The notes: a model not told the origin generated them from the sequence alone. DNA of 64,000 nt from Spirochaetota bacterium (GCA_029547205.1 JAKPPT010000072.1:124001-188000), one strand, 5' to 3'. Shown: positions 7,882-16,774, counted from the stretch's first letter. Numbers and translations: made by a program.

Positions 7882-9004
7882 TATTTGTTTTTATGTCTCC
7901 AACATTGTGCCACAGAATGCCTTCTCCTGCTTCAATATACGTTCTCACAATTCTGCCGCGTATTACGGGCAACAATTCCGGGCTAAGCCCTGGCGTGAGA
8001 ATTTTCTCTGTTCTGAGAATTGCCACATTTTGGTCAGAAAAGATTTCACCTGGTTTGAGTGCAACGCGTGCGTGTAAAGAGCGGTTTGTTCTGCCATAAT
8101 TTTGGTATTCACTCGGTGCAAGTTGTTTTATGCCATCTCCAAGAGCTTTTTCCGCTTTTTCTTTACCAAATTCTTGAATAATAGTGGCAAATATCGCATC
8201 TGGTGATTGTCCTGCAAGTTGAGAAATAAACCGTGTCATTTTGGAAAAATCCTGCGGTTCCAGTGCAATAGGATCATCGAGTCCATCATCTTTTCGGGAA
8301 AGACAGAGATGTTTTTCAATCATTACAGCTCCACAAGCAATACTGAGAGCAGGTATAAATATGGGGTGCAGCGAGTGATCAGAAATTCCACACGGGACGC
8401 CGGTAATGGCATGTAATGTATTGAGAACTCTTACATTATATTCTTCTTCTGGTGCAGGATATGCTGTAATGCAGTGTAAAAGCACAGTCGGTAAGCCAGA
8501 AAGAATTCTCAATGCTTTATCGATATCTGACAATGTTGATACACCGCTTGAAATAATAACAGGTATTTTATATGTGGCTATTTCTTCAAGGAGTTGTACA
8601 TAATTTAATTCAGGACTTGCAATTTTAATAGCATCGATTCCTATAGAATGTAGTTCTCGTGCACTACGAAGCCCAAATGGAGTGCATAAGAAAATTATGT
8701 CTTTTTTTGTACAATACTCTTTAATTTGAGAAAAAAAGTCTGGACTTTGTTCAAGATCCTTAAAACGTTCATAGAGCGGTATATCACCTCCTGGAAGTGG
8801 CACATAACCTGTACGGGGGTGAATGATCTCATCAGCATAGACATGTTGAAACTTTACACAATGAGCACCTGCTTCTTTTGCCGCATCTACGAGCGCATAA
8901 GCTTTTTGAATGCTTCCACCATGTGCTGTTCCAGCTTCGGCAATGATACAGGGATGGGTATTTGAAAAAGTATGTTGACCGATTTTTATAGATGTAGTTA
9001 GCAT
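7874..9004 (-). CDS. NeuB-family sialic/nonulosonic acid synthase
   Basis: This family condenses an N-acetylhexosamine derivative with phosphoenolpyruvate to give a nine-carbon sugar acid. The TIM-barrel NeuB domain spans residues about 15-270: IIAEAGTAHGG, VKFQ, IKIASPELN, VIISSGVST, CGISDHSLHP and IEKHLCL. A SAF (antifreeze-like) domain lies at the C-terminus, about 305-370 (RSLHARVALKPGEIFSD). The length of 376 aa is slightly long for the family. Whether the product is neuraminic, legionaminic or pseudaminic acid cannot be told. No CMP-sugar synthetase or glycosyltransferase is nearby, so it stands alone here. Nonulosonic-acid-type glycans on treponemal flagellins are a plausible use. No clear ribosome-binding site precedes the ATG. 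Confidence 0.85.
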   Translation of the reverse strand: MLTTSIKIGQHTFSNTHPCIIAEAGTAHGGSIQKAYALVDAAKEAGAHCVKFQHVYADEIIHPRTGYVPLPGGDIPLYERFKDLEQSPDFFSQIKEYCTKKDIIFLCTPFGLRSARELHSIGIDAIKIASPELNYVQLLEEIATYKIPVIISSGVSTLSDIDKALRILSGLPTVLLHCITAYPAPEEEYNVRVLNTLHAITGVPCGISDHSLHPIFIPALSIACGAVMIEKHLCLSRKDDGLDDPIALEPQDFSKMTRFISQLAGQSPDAIFATIIQEFGKEKAEKALGDGIKQLAPSEYQNYGRTNRSLHARVALKPGEIFSDQNVAILRTEKILTPGLSPELLPVIRGRIVRTYIEAGEGILWHNVGDIKTNID

Positions 9005-9019
9005 ACATTCAATTTCGAC

Positions 9020-9048
9020 TCGACAAAATGAAAACTTTATTTTATACT
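9020..9048 (+). promoter_or_regulatory. Predicted promoter of zinc-ribbon gene
   Basis: TCGACA (9020..9025), a 17-nt spacer and TATACT (9043..9048), about 33 nt before the ATG at 9082. Confidence 0.5.
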
Positions 9049-9081
9049 TACAATACTAACTTCCAAAATAAGGGGTGATGT

Positions 9082-9318
9082 ATGCAGTTTATACATTGTG
9101 ATATTTGTAAGAAACAGATTCCTAATCCTATCAGTGGCCGTACAATTTTTTATCATAGGGAATTTGCATTGTGTGAAGCATGCAAAGATGACTTAGAAGC
9201 TGCAATAAAACAAACTGTACGAACAAAAGTTCCATTTGATTTTTCCTGGTATGAAAAATTGCGTATCGATTTGCTGCAAGAAGGCGCTAAGAAAAATAAA
9301 ATAGTAGTAAAGCACTAA
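9082..9318 (+). CDS. Small zinc-ribbon protein
   Basis: A 78-residue protein with two cysteine pairs, CDICKK (residues 6-9) and CEACKD (about 33-36), typical of a zinc ribbon. The rest is charged. AGGGGTGATGT before the ATG supplies a ribosome-binding site. It has its own promoter and a strong terminator, so it is a single-gene unit. The family role is unknown; the fold is common in small proteins that bind nucleic acid or protein partners. Confidence 0.75.
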   Translation: MQFIHCDICKKQIPNPISGRTIFYHREFALCEACKDDLEAAIKQTVRTKVPFDFSWYEKLRIDLLQEGAKKNKIVVKH

Positions 9319-9341
9319 TTTTTTAATAATTCTTAAAAACA

Positions 9342-9389
9342 AACAGCTTGCAAGTTTCATGTATGATAGTGCAAGCTGTTATTTTATTT
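9342..9389 (+). terminator. Rho-independent terminator
   Basis: An 11-bp stem (AACAGCTTGCA / TGCAAGCTGTT), a 17-nt loop and a T-rich tail ATTTTATTT, 23 nt after the zinc-ribbon gene. Confidence 0.8.
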
Positions 9390-9419
9390 ATCAGTCATTT
9401 TCATTGCTATAATGTGTTA

Positions 9420-9535
9420 CAATTCGATTCTTTTGAAATGGTATGCTAGTTAGCTAAGCCATTACAGCAGAATTCGCTATAGTATATTTGAAACTGGAAA
9501 AGCTTTTCAGAAATAGACACCTTTATTTTTTTTTT
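9420..9535 (+). ncRNA. Candidate small RNA (structured intergenic region)
   Basis: This space before yebC is longer than most gaps here and holds no open frame. An extended -10 box (TGC-TATAAT, 9405..9413) precedes it. Two hairpins follow: AATGG...GCTA-GT-TAGC...CCATT (9437..9463) and CTGGAAAAG/CTTTTCAG (9494..9510). A run of ten T (9526..9535) could end the transcript, though 15 nt separate it from the second hairpin. No -35 box is evident. It could instead be an AT-rich spacer. Confidence 0.3.
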
Positions 9536-9564
9536 ATGATTCTGTATACTTATTGCACTATTAT

Positions 9565-9593
9565 TTTACAGTTTTTATTGTAGTAACTGTAAT
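9565..9593 (+). promoter_or_regulatory. Predicted promoter of yebC-ruv-queA operon
   Basis: TTTACA (9565..9570), a 17-nt spacer and TGTAAT (9588..9593), with an AAAGGAGC ribosome-binding site before the yebC ATG. An alternative pair TTGCAC (9553) and TATTGT (9576) is also spaced by 17. Confidence 0.45.
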
Positions 9594-9618
9594 GTTGTTT
9601 ATATAAAGGAGCAAGATA

Positions 9619-10356
9619 ATGTCAGGTCACAGTAAATGGGCAACCATAAAGCATAAAAAGGGTGCTCTCGATGCAAAACGTGGACAAATGTTCACTAAGT
9701 TAATTAAAGAAATTTCGATTGCTGCTCGTATGGGCGGTGGTGATCCGGAAGGCAATCCTCGATTAAGAACCGCTGTATTGAAAGCACGCGCTGCAAATAT
9801 GCCTAAAGATAATATTGAACGGGCAATTAAAAAAGGTACCGGCGAGCTTGGAAATGCAATTTATGAAGAATTGACGTATGAGGCATATGCTCCAGGAGGA
9901 GTTGCTGTTTTAATAGAAGTTTTAACTGATAATAAGAACCGAGCAGCTGCAGAAGTTCGAAATATTATCAGTAAAGCCGGCGGTTCACTTGCAACAGCTA
10001 ATGCAGTAATGCGCCTTTTTTCACGCAAGGGAGTAATTTCCCTCGATGGTGAAAAATACACCGAAGACAAAGTCATGGAAGTTGCGCTGGAAGCAGGTGC
10101 CGATGACATTGTTAATGAAGATGGTGAAATTGTCGTATATACTACCCCTGAAAATTTTGAAGCAGTATTAAATGCTATCAACACTGCTGGCATGGAAACT
10201 GATGGCGCAGAAGTATCCATGGTTCCTGAAACGTATGTAGATGTTGATAAAGATGCTGGAACAAAAATTAGTAAGCTCATTGAACGTCTCGAAGAAAATG
10301 ATGATGTTCAAAATGTGTACCATAACGCTAATCTACCGGATGATATTGAGGAGTAA
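9619..10356 (+). CDS. yebC: YebC/PmpR family protein
   Basis: A 245-residue member of the YebC/TACO1 family, whose members are described as transcriptional regulators or as translation factors that help ribosomes through difficult sequences. The family N-terminus MSGHSKWATIKHKKGALDAKRG is essentially complete, followed by NMPKDNIERAIKKGTG and YEAYAPGGVA. A good ribosome-binding site (AAAGGAGC) precedes the ATG. It is the first gene of the yebC-ruvCAB-queA operon; yebC next to ruvC is a common bacterial arrangement. Confidence 0.96.
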   Translation: MSGHSKWATIKHKKGALDAKRGQMFTKLIKEISIAARMGGGDPEGNPRLRTAVLKARAANMPKDNIERAIKKGTGELGNAIYEELTYEAYAPGGVAVLIEVLTDNKNRAAAEVRNIISKAGGSLATANAVMRLFSRKGVISLDGEKYTEDKVMEVALEAGADDIVNEDGEIVVYTTPENFEAVLNAINTAGMETDGAEVSMVPETYVDVDKDAGTKISKLIERLEENDDVQNVYHNANLPDDIEE

Positions 10357-10366
10357 GACAATAAAA

Positions 10367-10849
10367 TTGACTACCATTCTGGGACTGGATCCTGGATTAG
10401 CTTCGTTGGGATGGGGTGTTGTTCGCAAGAGCGGCACCCGCATTTTTTATACCGCACATGGGTGCATTACCACCAAAAGTACCGAAGCCTCTTGTGAGCG
10501 CATCGGATATATTCGAGATACTCTTACAACAATTATAGAAACATACAAACCGTCTGCGCTTGCAGTAGAAAGTCTTTTCTTTTCCCGCAATGTGACCAGT
10601 GCACTGTATGTAGCTGAAGTGCGCGGGATTATTAAACTTTTGGCTTTTGATCATAAGCTGCCATTGTTTGAATATACGCCGCTCATCATTAAGCAAGCGG
10701 TATGCGGAAATGGAAGAGCTGGCAAAGAAGAGGTTGGAAAGTTTGTTGCACTTATTCTGGGTCTTTCAGAAATACCTGCTCCGGATCATGCTGCAGATGC
10801 GCTCGGTGCAGCAATTTGCTGTTGTAATAACGCTTACTATCCAGGTTGA
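10367..10849 (+). CDS. ruvC: Crossover junction endonuclease RuvC
   Basis: RuvC cuts Holliday junctions during recombination. I chose the TTG at 10367 as start: it has GAGGAG upstream (10348..10353) and gives a 160-residue protein beginning directly before TILGLDPGLASLGWG. The longer in-frame extension lies inside yebC and has no family resemblance. Catalytic acidic residues are visible: the Asp in GLDPG, the Glu in AVESLFF, and the Asp pair in DHAADALGAA. It follows yebC by 10 nt and precedes ruvA. Confidence 0.93.
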   Translation: MTTILGLDPGLASLGWGVVRKSGTRIFYTAHGCITTKSTEASCERIGYIRDTLTTIIETYKPSALAVESLFFSRNVTSALYVAEVRGIIKLLAFDHKLPLFEYTPLIIKQAVCGNGRAGKEEVGKFVALILGLSEIPAPDHAADALGAAICCCNNAYYPG

Positions 10850-10881
10850 TATTGCAATACTAATCATTGTATAAAAGAGAT

Positions 10882-11484
10882 ATGTTCAACGCATTAACCG
10901 GAACTCTTGTACAAAAAGGACTCGATGTTATTCATGTAGAGCTTATGGGAATCGAATGGGAGATTTACATGGCTCCGCGATTTATTGCAGAACTCGGCGA
11001 ACCAGGTACTACGATTCGTGTTTTAGTATGGCTGTTGCATAAAGAAGACAGCATGCGCTTGTATGGTTTCCCAACAGAACAGGATCGCAAATTATTTCTG
11101 GAACTCATCAAAGTATCCGGAATCGGACCCAAGCAGGCACTTAAGATACTTTCTGGAATACGCACTGAAGATTTTCAGGCAGTTCTTGCACAGGGTGATA
11201 GTGGTAGGCTTGAAAAAATACCTGGTATCGGAAAGAAAACAGCTCAAAATATTCTCCTAAATCTTCAGGGCGTACTTTCTTTACGTGTTACAAGCAACGA
11301 TACCGTCCAGAGTGCGCAGTACAATGAAATAATTGCCGCTCTTGCTGATCTAGGTTATGATAAGAAAAGATGCACCGAAGTTATAGAAAAACTGCTCATC
11401 GATACCGAATTTGACAAAATTGCGCCTGAAGCACAGGAACAGTGGCTTTTTCATAAGGCACTTATTATGTTGAGTACAGGATAA
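10882..11484 (+). CDS. ruvA: Holliday junction branch-migration protein RuvA
   Basis: RuvA binds the four-way junction and loads RuvB. I placed the start at ATG 10882 (MFNALTGTL), which matches the family N-terminus; an upstream in-frame TTG at 10867 adds only five residues. The OB-fold N-terminal domain is followed by helix-hairpin-helix motifs (VSGIGPKQALKILSG and IPGIGKKTAQNILLNL). The C-terminal domain that touches RuvB is at about 150-200. The length of 200 aa is standard. Confidence 0.95.
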   Translation: MFNALTGTLVQKGLDVIHVELMGIEWEIYMAPRFIAELGEPGTTIRVLVWLLHKEDSMRLYGFPTEQDRKLFLELIKVSGIGPKQALKILSGIRTEDFQAVLAQGDSGRLEKIPGIGKKTAQNILLNLQGVLSLRVTSNDTVQSAQYNEIIAALADLGYDKKRCTEVIEKLLIDTEFDKIAPEAQEQWLFHKALIMLSTG

Positions 11485-11488
11485 CTCC

Positions 11489-12520
11489 ATGAGTGATGAA
11501 TTTGTACATGGAATAATGAGTCCTTATGAACTCCCCTCGGATGAGGAACAAAACCTTCGTCCCAAAAGATTATCAGAATTTATTGGTCAGGAGTTAGTAA
11601 AAGAAAACCTTGCAATTTTTATACAGGCAGCACGAGAACGCGAGGAACCTTTAGACCATGTTTTTTTGATTGGACCGCCCGGACTTGGAAAAACGACCCT
11701 CGCTGGTATTATTAGCCGTGAAATGGGAACTGAACTTAAGGTTACGAGTGCTCCAGCCTTAGAAAAACAAAAAGATCTTGCTGGTATTATAACAACATTA
11801 ACCCCTGGATCAGTTTTTTTTATTGATGAAATTCATCGCTTGAAACCAGCAATTGAAGAAATGCTCTATATGGCAATGGAAGACAGGGAGCTTGATTTTG
11901 TAATTGGGCAGGGACCCTCAGCACGTACTATTCGAATTCCTTTGCCGCCTTTTACGCTCATTGGTGCTACTACAAAGGCTGGAATGGTTGGAAGCCCGCT
12001 TGTGAGCAGATTCGGTATAACGCTGCGTCTTGGTTTTTATGATACCAGTGCAATTCTCACTATTCTTAAACGTTCGGCAGCAATTCTCGGAATAGGGTTG
12101 GATACCGATGGCGCAGAGCTTCTCGCACAGTCTTGCCGTGGTACTCCGCGTGTTGCGAATAGGCTCTTACGGAGATTACGAGATTTTGCTCAGGTTCAAG
12201 GGAAACAAACACTCGATCGTGCGAGCGTTAAATTTGGACTTGAACGACTCCAGGTTGATGAAGCAGGACTTGAAGAGCATGATAGATTTTTATTAAAGAC
12301 CATAATTGAAAAGTATAACGGAGGTCCGGTAGGACTTGAAACCCTTGCTGCTGCAACAGGAGAAAGTACAGAAACTATTGAAGATTTTGTAGAGCCATAT
12401 CTTGTTCAAGCTGGCTTTATTGAAAGAACACCTCGCGGCAGAATAGTAACCGCATATGCATATAAACATCTCAATTTACCCAATAGGATGCATGATGGAA
12501 CTCAAAGACTTCAATTTTGA
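11489..12520 (+). CDS. ruvB: Holliday junction helicase motor RuvB
   Basis: This is the AAA+ ATPase that drives branch migration with RuvA. RPKRLSEFIGQ is the family opening. Walker A is GPPGLGKTTLA (residues about 62-72), Walker B is FIDEIHRL, and sensor 1 is LIGATTKAGM. A winged-helix domain follows, ending ...ERTPRGRIVTAYAY. The length is 343 aa. It starts 4 nt after ruvA, and its last 26 nt overlap the start of queA, so all four genes are probably coupled. Confidence 0.97.
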   Translation: MSDEFVHGIMSPYELPSDEEQNLRPKRLSEFIGQELVKENLAIFIQAAREREEPLDHVFLIGPPGLGKTTLAGIISREMGTELKVTSAPALEKQKDLAGIITTLTPGSVFFIDEIHRLKPAIEEMLYMAMEDRELDFVIGQGPSARTIRIPLPPFTLIGATTKAGMVGSPLVSRFGITLRLGFYDTSAILTILKRSAAILGIGLDTDGAELLAQSCRGTPRVANRLLRRLRDFAQVQGKQTLDRASVKFGLERLQVDEAGLEEHDRFLLKTIIEKYNGGPVGLETLAAATGESTETIEDFVEPYLVQAGFIERTPRGRIVTAYAYKHLNLPNRMHDGTQRLQF

Positions 12521-13511
12521 ATTACCGCAAGAGCTTATTGCCCAATATCCACCGGAAACTCGTGGAAATTCGAGACTTTTTGTGCTCGATAGAAAAACTC
12601 AAGAGTACACGCACACAATGGTCAAGCACCTTGCAGAATACTTACCTGAAAATTGTATTCTTGTATTTAATGATTCCAAAGTAAAAAAAGCCCGACTCTA
12701 TGCTACAACAGAGACTGGTGGTATTTCAGAAGTGTTGCTCGTTGAGCAAATCAGTCACACTAGCTGGAAAGTAATGGCTACACGTGCAAAACGTCTCAAA
12801 CCAGGGAAAAAAATAGTTATGCCCGGTGGTATTACTGGCATAGTTACAGGTGATGAACAGGAATTTAAAATTATAGAATTCTCTGAGCCAATAACAGAAA
12901 CATATATGAACCAGTTTGGACATATACCACTTCCTCCTTATATTCGCAGGAGCGATACCCCAGCAGATGCAGATAGATACCAAACTGTGTATGCAAAACA
13001 TATAGGTTCCATTGCTGCACCAACTGCAGGGCTGCACTTTACCCCAGAAATTCTCGAAACGCTGCACACGTATGGCATTCAAACGGTGTTCATAACCTTA
13101 CATGTTGGATTGGGAACATTTTTGCCGGTACGGGTTCAACACATCGAGGATCATGTTATGCATGAAGAAACATTTACCATTACCGAGGCAACTGCTGATG
13201 TACTCAATCAGGCTAAAGAACAAGGAAAACCAATAGTAGCTGTTGGTACAACAAGCTTACGAGCGTTAGAGAGTGCCTGGGACGGAGAAAAATTGCAAGC
13301 AGGAACTAATACAACAAGAATTTTTATCTACCCAGGATATCAGTTTAACGTCGTTGATGCTCTATTCACTAATTTTCATACACCAGAATCAACATTGCTC
13401 ATGCTTGTTTCTGCATTTGCTGGGCGAGAGGTTATCTTAAAAGCATATCAAGAAGCAATTGAGCAAAAGTACCGTTTTTTTTCGTATGGCGACGCCATGC
13501 TGATTTTATAA
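12495..13511 (+). CDS. queA: S-adenosylmethionine:tRNA ribosyltransferase-isomerase QueA
   Basis: QueA transfers the ribosyl part of SAM to preQ1 in tRNA, the step before queuosine. The N-terminus MELKDFNFELPQELIAQYP fixes the start at ATG 12495, with AGG seven bases before it inside ruvB; a neighbouring ATG at 12492 is possible. Family motifs are NDSKVKKARLY, HIPLPPYIRR, TAGLHFTPE and HVGLGTFLPV. The length of 338 aa is normal. Its stop overlaps the stop of the convergent macro-domain gene by 6 nt, leaving no room for a separate terminator. Confidence 0.95.
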   Translation: MELKDFNFELPQELIAQYPPETRGNSRLFVLDRKTQEYTHTMVKHLAEYLPENCILVFNDSKVKKARLYATTETGGISEVLLVEQISHTSWKVMATRAKRLKPGKKIVMPGGITGIVTGDEQEFKIIEFSEPITETYMNQFGHIPLPPYIRRSDTPADADRYQTVYAKHIGSIAAPTAGLHFTPEILETLHTYGIQTVFITLHVGLGTFLPVRVQHIEDHVMHEETFTITEATADVLNQAKEQGKPIVAVGTTSLRALESAWDGEKLQAGTNTTRIFIYPGYQFNVVDALFTNFHTPESTLLMLVSAFAGREVILKAYQEAIEQKYRFFSYGDAMLIL

Positions 13512-14027
13512 CGCTTCTGGGAATGCTTGTTTATAGAGCTCAAAATTTTCATCATCAAAAACAACAAAATAGACTTCCTGAAGTGAAGAACGTTTCCATG
13601 GCCAGGAATGTATAAGAGAACTCACTACTTTTACCGCTTCCTGTTTTGGAAAACCGTAAATTCCAGTACTGATACAGGGAAATGCGATACTGGTAAGCCT
13701 TTTTTCTTCAGCGAGCTCTAGTGATGCTCGATAGCAGTCAGCGAGAAGTTCATGTTCACGAAAGTATCCTCCTTGCCATACCGGTCCGACTGTATGGATG
13801 ACAAATCGTGCCGGGAGCCGGGCGCCTCCGGTTATGACTGCCCTCCCGGGTGGGCATGTGCCTATTTTAAGGATAATACTTTTACATTCTTCAAGCAATT
13901 CCGGGCCTGCTGCTCTGTGTATCGCCCCATCTACACCGCCGCCGCCCATTAAACTGCTATTGGCAGCGTTAACAATAGCATCAACTTTAAGCCGTGTAAT
14001 ATCACTTTTAATAACATATAATTGCAT
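13506..14027 (-). CDS. Macro-domain ADP-ribose hydrolase (YmdB-like)
   Basis: A 173-residue single macro domain. Members bind ADP-ribose and remove O-acetyl-ADP-ribose or protein-linked ADP-ribose. Motifs: VDAIVNAANSSLMGGGGVDG (ligand-binding Asn and glycine loop), RFVIHTVGPVW, and SIAFPCISTGIYGFP. No partner ADP-ribosyltransferase is nearby. It is convergent with queA, sharing the overlap at 13506..13511. Confidence 0.92.
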   Translation of the reverse strand: MQLYVIKSDITRLKVDAIVNAANSSLMGGGGVDGAIHRAAGPELLEECKSIILKIGTCPPGRAVITGGARLPARFVIHTVGPVWQGGYFREHELLADCYRASLELAEEKRLTSIAFPCISTGIYGFPKQEAVKVVSSLIHSWPWKRSSLQEVYFVVFDDENFELYKQAFPEAL

Positions 14028-14159
14028 ATACTTAGTATAGCTTTGTGTGTTTATAAAGTAAAACTCTTTTATATTAAAAAAGTAAGCATTACAATTAATT
14101 TAGAAGATACTGTTCGAATAGGTATGGACCTAGTATAAGAAAACCATGCAAATATAGTA

Positions 14160-14188
14160 TTGACAATATATAAATAAAACAGTATATA
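14160..14188 (+). promoter_or_regulatory. Predicted strong promoter of CoA-disulfide reductase fusion
   Basis: A consensus TTGACA (14160..14165), a 17-nt spacer and TATATA (14183..14188), about 38 nt before the ATG, which has AAAGAGGAGG upstream. A short inverted repeat TAGGT-ATGG-ACCTA (about 14120..14132) lies above the -35 box and could be a regulator site. Confidence 0.65.
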
Positions 14189-14225
14189 TAAATAGATATT
14201 TATTTATTGAAAGAGGAGGTATAAT

Positions 14226-16727
14226 ATGGCTCGGTACATTATCATAGGGGGCGTCGCAGGAGGAGCATCAACAGCAGCAAGACTCAGACGACTTGATGAA
14301 AATGCTGAAATTATTCTTGTAGAACGAGGAGCATACATTAGTTATGCAAATTGTGGTTTACCGTACTATGCTGGTGGTGTCATTGCAGAACGCGATAGAC
14401 TCTTTGTAATGACACCTGAGACGTTTAAAGGGTGGCTCAATGTTGATGTACGAGTAAATACAGAAGCAATAAGGATTCAACCTGAGTCTCGTACTGTTGT
14501 ATTAAAGAATCTGTTAACGAATTCTACTACAACAGAATCGTATGATGCATTAGTTCTTTCACCAGGTGCTGAGCCAGTGAAACCTCCCATACCAGGCATT
14601 GGAGATGAACGTATCTTTACCGTCCGTTCAGTTCCCGATATTGATGCGGTAAAAAAATATATTGATATGAAACGACCAGAACGCGCAGTAGTCATTGGAG
14701 GTGGTTTTATTGGTCTTGAAATGGCAGAAAATCTCCATCATCGGGGTATTTTTGTAACCATTATTGAAGCCTTGCCACAGGTAATGAATGTTCTCGATTT
14801 TGAAATGGCTGCAATGGTGCATCAGCAGCTCAAGGCTAAAGGAGTTGAGCTCTATTTAAATACTGCAGTAAAAGAATTTTCCAATCAGGGTTCACAGCTA
14901 AAAATACTGCTTTCTGATGGTACTGCTCTATTTGCAGATATGGCGATTCTATCAATCGGTGTGAAACCCGACACAAAGTTTGTTCAGGATGCTGGGATTC
15001 AATGTGCTCCAAATGGTGCGATCATTGTTGATGAGCACTTAGAAACATCAGTTAAACATATTTACGCGCTTGGTGATGCTGCTGCAGTATTCAACCCAGT
15101 ACTTGGTAAAGCTGTAACAGTTCCATTAGCCGGTCCTGCAAACAAACAGGCTCGTGTCATTGCAGAGAACATTATCAACAGCAATACCAAAACCTGGAAA
15201 CCAGCTCTTGGAACGAGCATTGCAAAAGTTTTTGATATTACTGCAGCTTCAACAGGATTTTCAGAAAAAGTACTTAAATCACTGAATAAACCAGTTGCTG
15301 TTATGATTACACATGGAGGAAGTCATGCGGGCTATTATCCCGGATCGCTCCCGCTCACAATAAAAACGATATTTCATCCAGAAACTGGTGAATTGTATGG
15401 GGCCCAGGTTGTTGGGTATGATGGAGTAGATAAACGAATTGATGTACTCTCTGAAGCTGTAAGACGTCATGCTTCTGTGGTAGAACTTGCAGAATTTGAA
15501 CACGCGTATGCTCCTCCATTTGCAAGTGCTAAGGATCCGATAAATATTGTTGGAATGGCAGCGGAAAATATGCTCCGAGGACTTACAAAACCAATAAGCT
15601 GGGATAAGGTGTCTGAACTCAACCCAGATACATCGTTTATTCTCGATGTCCGTACTCCAGAAGAATTCCAGCTAGGAACGATTCCTGGCGCAAAAAATAT
15701 ACCGCTTAATGAAATTCGAGAAAGATTGCGTGAAATTCCTAAAAATAAAACAGTGATTGTTTTCTGTGGTGTTGGACTCAGAGGTTATCTTGCAGAACGT
15801 ATATTACGTCAGCATGATTGGACAGATGTACACAACCTTATGGGTGGTTACAAAACGTGGGAGTTAGCCACTGAAAAACAATCAAATACAGGCATTTATC
15901 AGCCTCAGATTGGTGCAACACAGCAGATGAAGCCATTAGCTATGCTGCAAAAAACCTTTAATGAAGGTTCTGGAATGCCTGAAAATATTACACCCGATAC
16001 TAATCAAACAATTACGATTAATGCTTGCGGATTGCAATGTCCTGGGCCAATTATGCAGCTCAAAAAAGCCATGGATTCAATTGAAGCTGGCGGTACAGTT
16101 GTGCTTTCAGCTACCGATCCAGGATTTGCACGCGATGTTCATGCATGGGCAACCATGACTAAAAATGAACTCGTTTCACTGAACGCAGAAAAGGGTATTT
16201 ACACTGCGGTTGTACGAAAAAAGCTAGCTGTTCAAGAAAATTCGATGCAGCTTCAAGGAAATAGTGCAACGCTCATTGTCTTCAGTGATGATCTCGATAA
16301 AGCATTAGCAAGTTTTGTACTCGCTAATGGTGCAGTTAGTGCAGGAAAGAAAACAACTATGTTTTTTACTTTCTGGGGACTTTCAGTTATTAAGAAAAGA
16401 AAGAAACCTCATGTTAAAAAAGATTTTATGGGGAGAATGTTTTCCTGGATGCTACCTTCATACGTTAACGAATTAGGATTGTCAAAAATGAATATGGGAG
16501 GACTTGGCAGCTTGATGATGCAGAAACGAATGCAGGCTAAAAAAGTTGATTCGCTCGAACGTATGATCCAGCAAGCACTGCAAAATGGAGTTCGTATGGT
16601 TGCATGCCAGATGTCAATGGATGTTATGGGTGTGAGCAAAGAAGAATTACTGGATGGCATTGAAATTGGTGGTGTTGCAACATATATGGAAGCTGCAAGT
16701 ACTTCGAATATTAACCTCTTTGTATAA
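14226..16727 (+). CDS. CoA-disulfide reductase fused to rhodanese, TusA and DsrE-like domains
   Basis: An 833-residue multidomain sulfur protein. Residues 1-445 form an FAD/NAD(P)H disulfide reductase: IIGGVAGGASTAARLRRLDE, then the single active Cys in YANCGLPYYAGG typical of CoA-disulfide reductases, VVIGGGFIGLEMAENL, and ALGDAA. Residues about 455-550 are a rhodanese domain (FILDVRTPEEF; persulfide Cys in VIVFCGVGLRGY). Residues about 590-665 are a TusA-like sulfur carrier (NACGLQCPGPIMQLKKAM). Residues about 675-833 are a DsrE/DsrF-like domain (LIVFSDDLDKALASFVLANG). Together these could reduce a CoA or protein persulfide and pass the sulfur along a chain of cysteines, helping redox balance or sulfur supply. 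It is a single-gene unit with its own promoter and terminator. Confidence 0.93.
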   Translation: MARYIIIGGVAGGASTAARLRRLDENAEIILVERGAYISYANCGLPYYAGGVIAERDRLFVMTPETFKGWLNVDVRVNTEAIRIQPESRTVVLKNLLTNSTTTESYDALVLSPGAEPVKPPIPGIGDERIFTVRSVPDIDAVKKYIDMKRPERAVVIGGGFIGLEMAENLHHRGIFVTIIEALPQVMNVLDFEMAAMVHQQLKAKGVELYLNTAVKEFSNQGSQLKILLSDGTALFADMAILSIGVKPDTKFVQDAGIQCAPNGAIIVDEHLETSVKHIYALGDAAAVFNPVLGKAVTVPLAGPANKQARVIAENIINSNTKTWKPALGTSIAKVFDITAASTGFSEKVLKSLNKPVAVMITHGGSHAGYYPGSLPLTIKTIFHPETGELYGAQVVGYDGVDKRIDVLSEAVRRHASVVELAEFEHAYAPPFASAKDPINIVGMAAENMLRGLTKPISWDKVSELNPDTSFILDVRTPEEFQLGTIPGAKNIPLNEIRERLREIPKNKTVIVFCGVGLRGYLAERILRQHDWTDVHNLMGGYKTWELATEKQSNTGIYQPQIGATQQMKPLAMLQKTFNEGSGMPENITPDTNQTITINACGLQCPGPIMQLKKAMDSIEAGGTVVLSATDPGFARDVHAWATMTKNELVSLNAEKGIYTAVVRKKLAVQENSMQLQGNSATLIVFSDDLDKALASFVLANGAVSAGKKTTMFFTFWGLSVIKKRKKPHVKKDFMGRMFSWMLPSYVNELGLSKMNMGGLGSLMMQKRMQAKKVDSLERMIQQALQNGVRMVACQMSMDVMGVSKEELLDGIEIGGVATYMEAASTSNINLFV

Positions 16728-16774
16728 TTGTAGATAACAGTATAGTCATCGACAATTACAAGCGAAAGAAATAG

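Noticed and set aside
9861-10280. A 139-residue open frame on the minus strand inside yebC
   Set aside because: It is antisense to a highly conserved gene, has no start signal and is low-complexity in Ser and Ala; it is a by-product of codon use.
10241-10366. A RuvC start upstream of 10367
   Set aside because: The added residues lie within yebC in another frame and do not resemble RuvC; the TTG with GAGGAG gives a normal-length protein.
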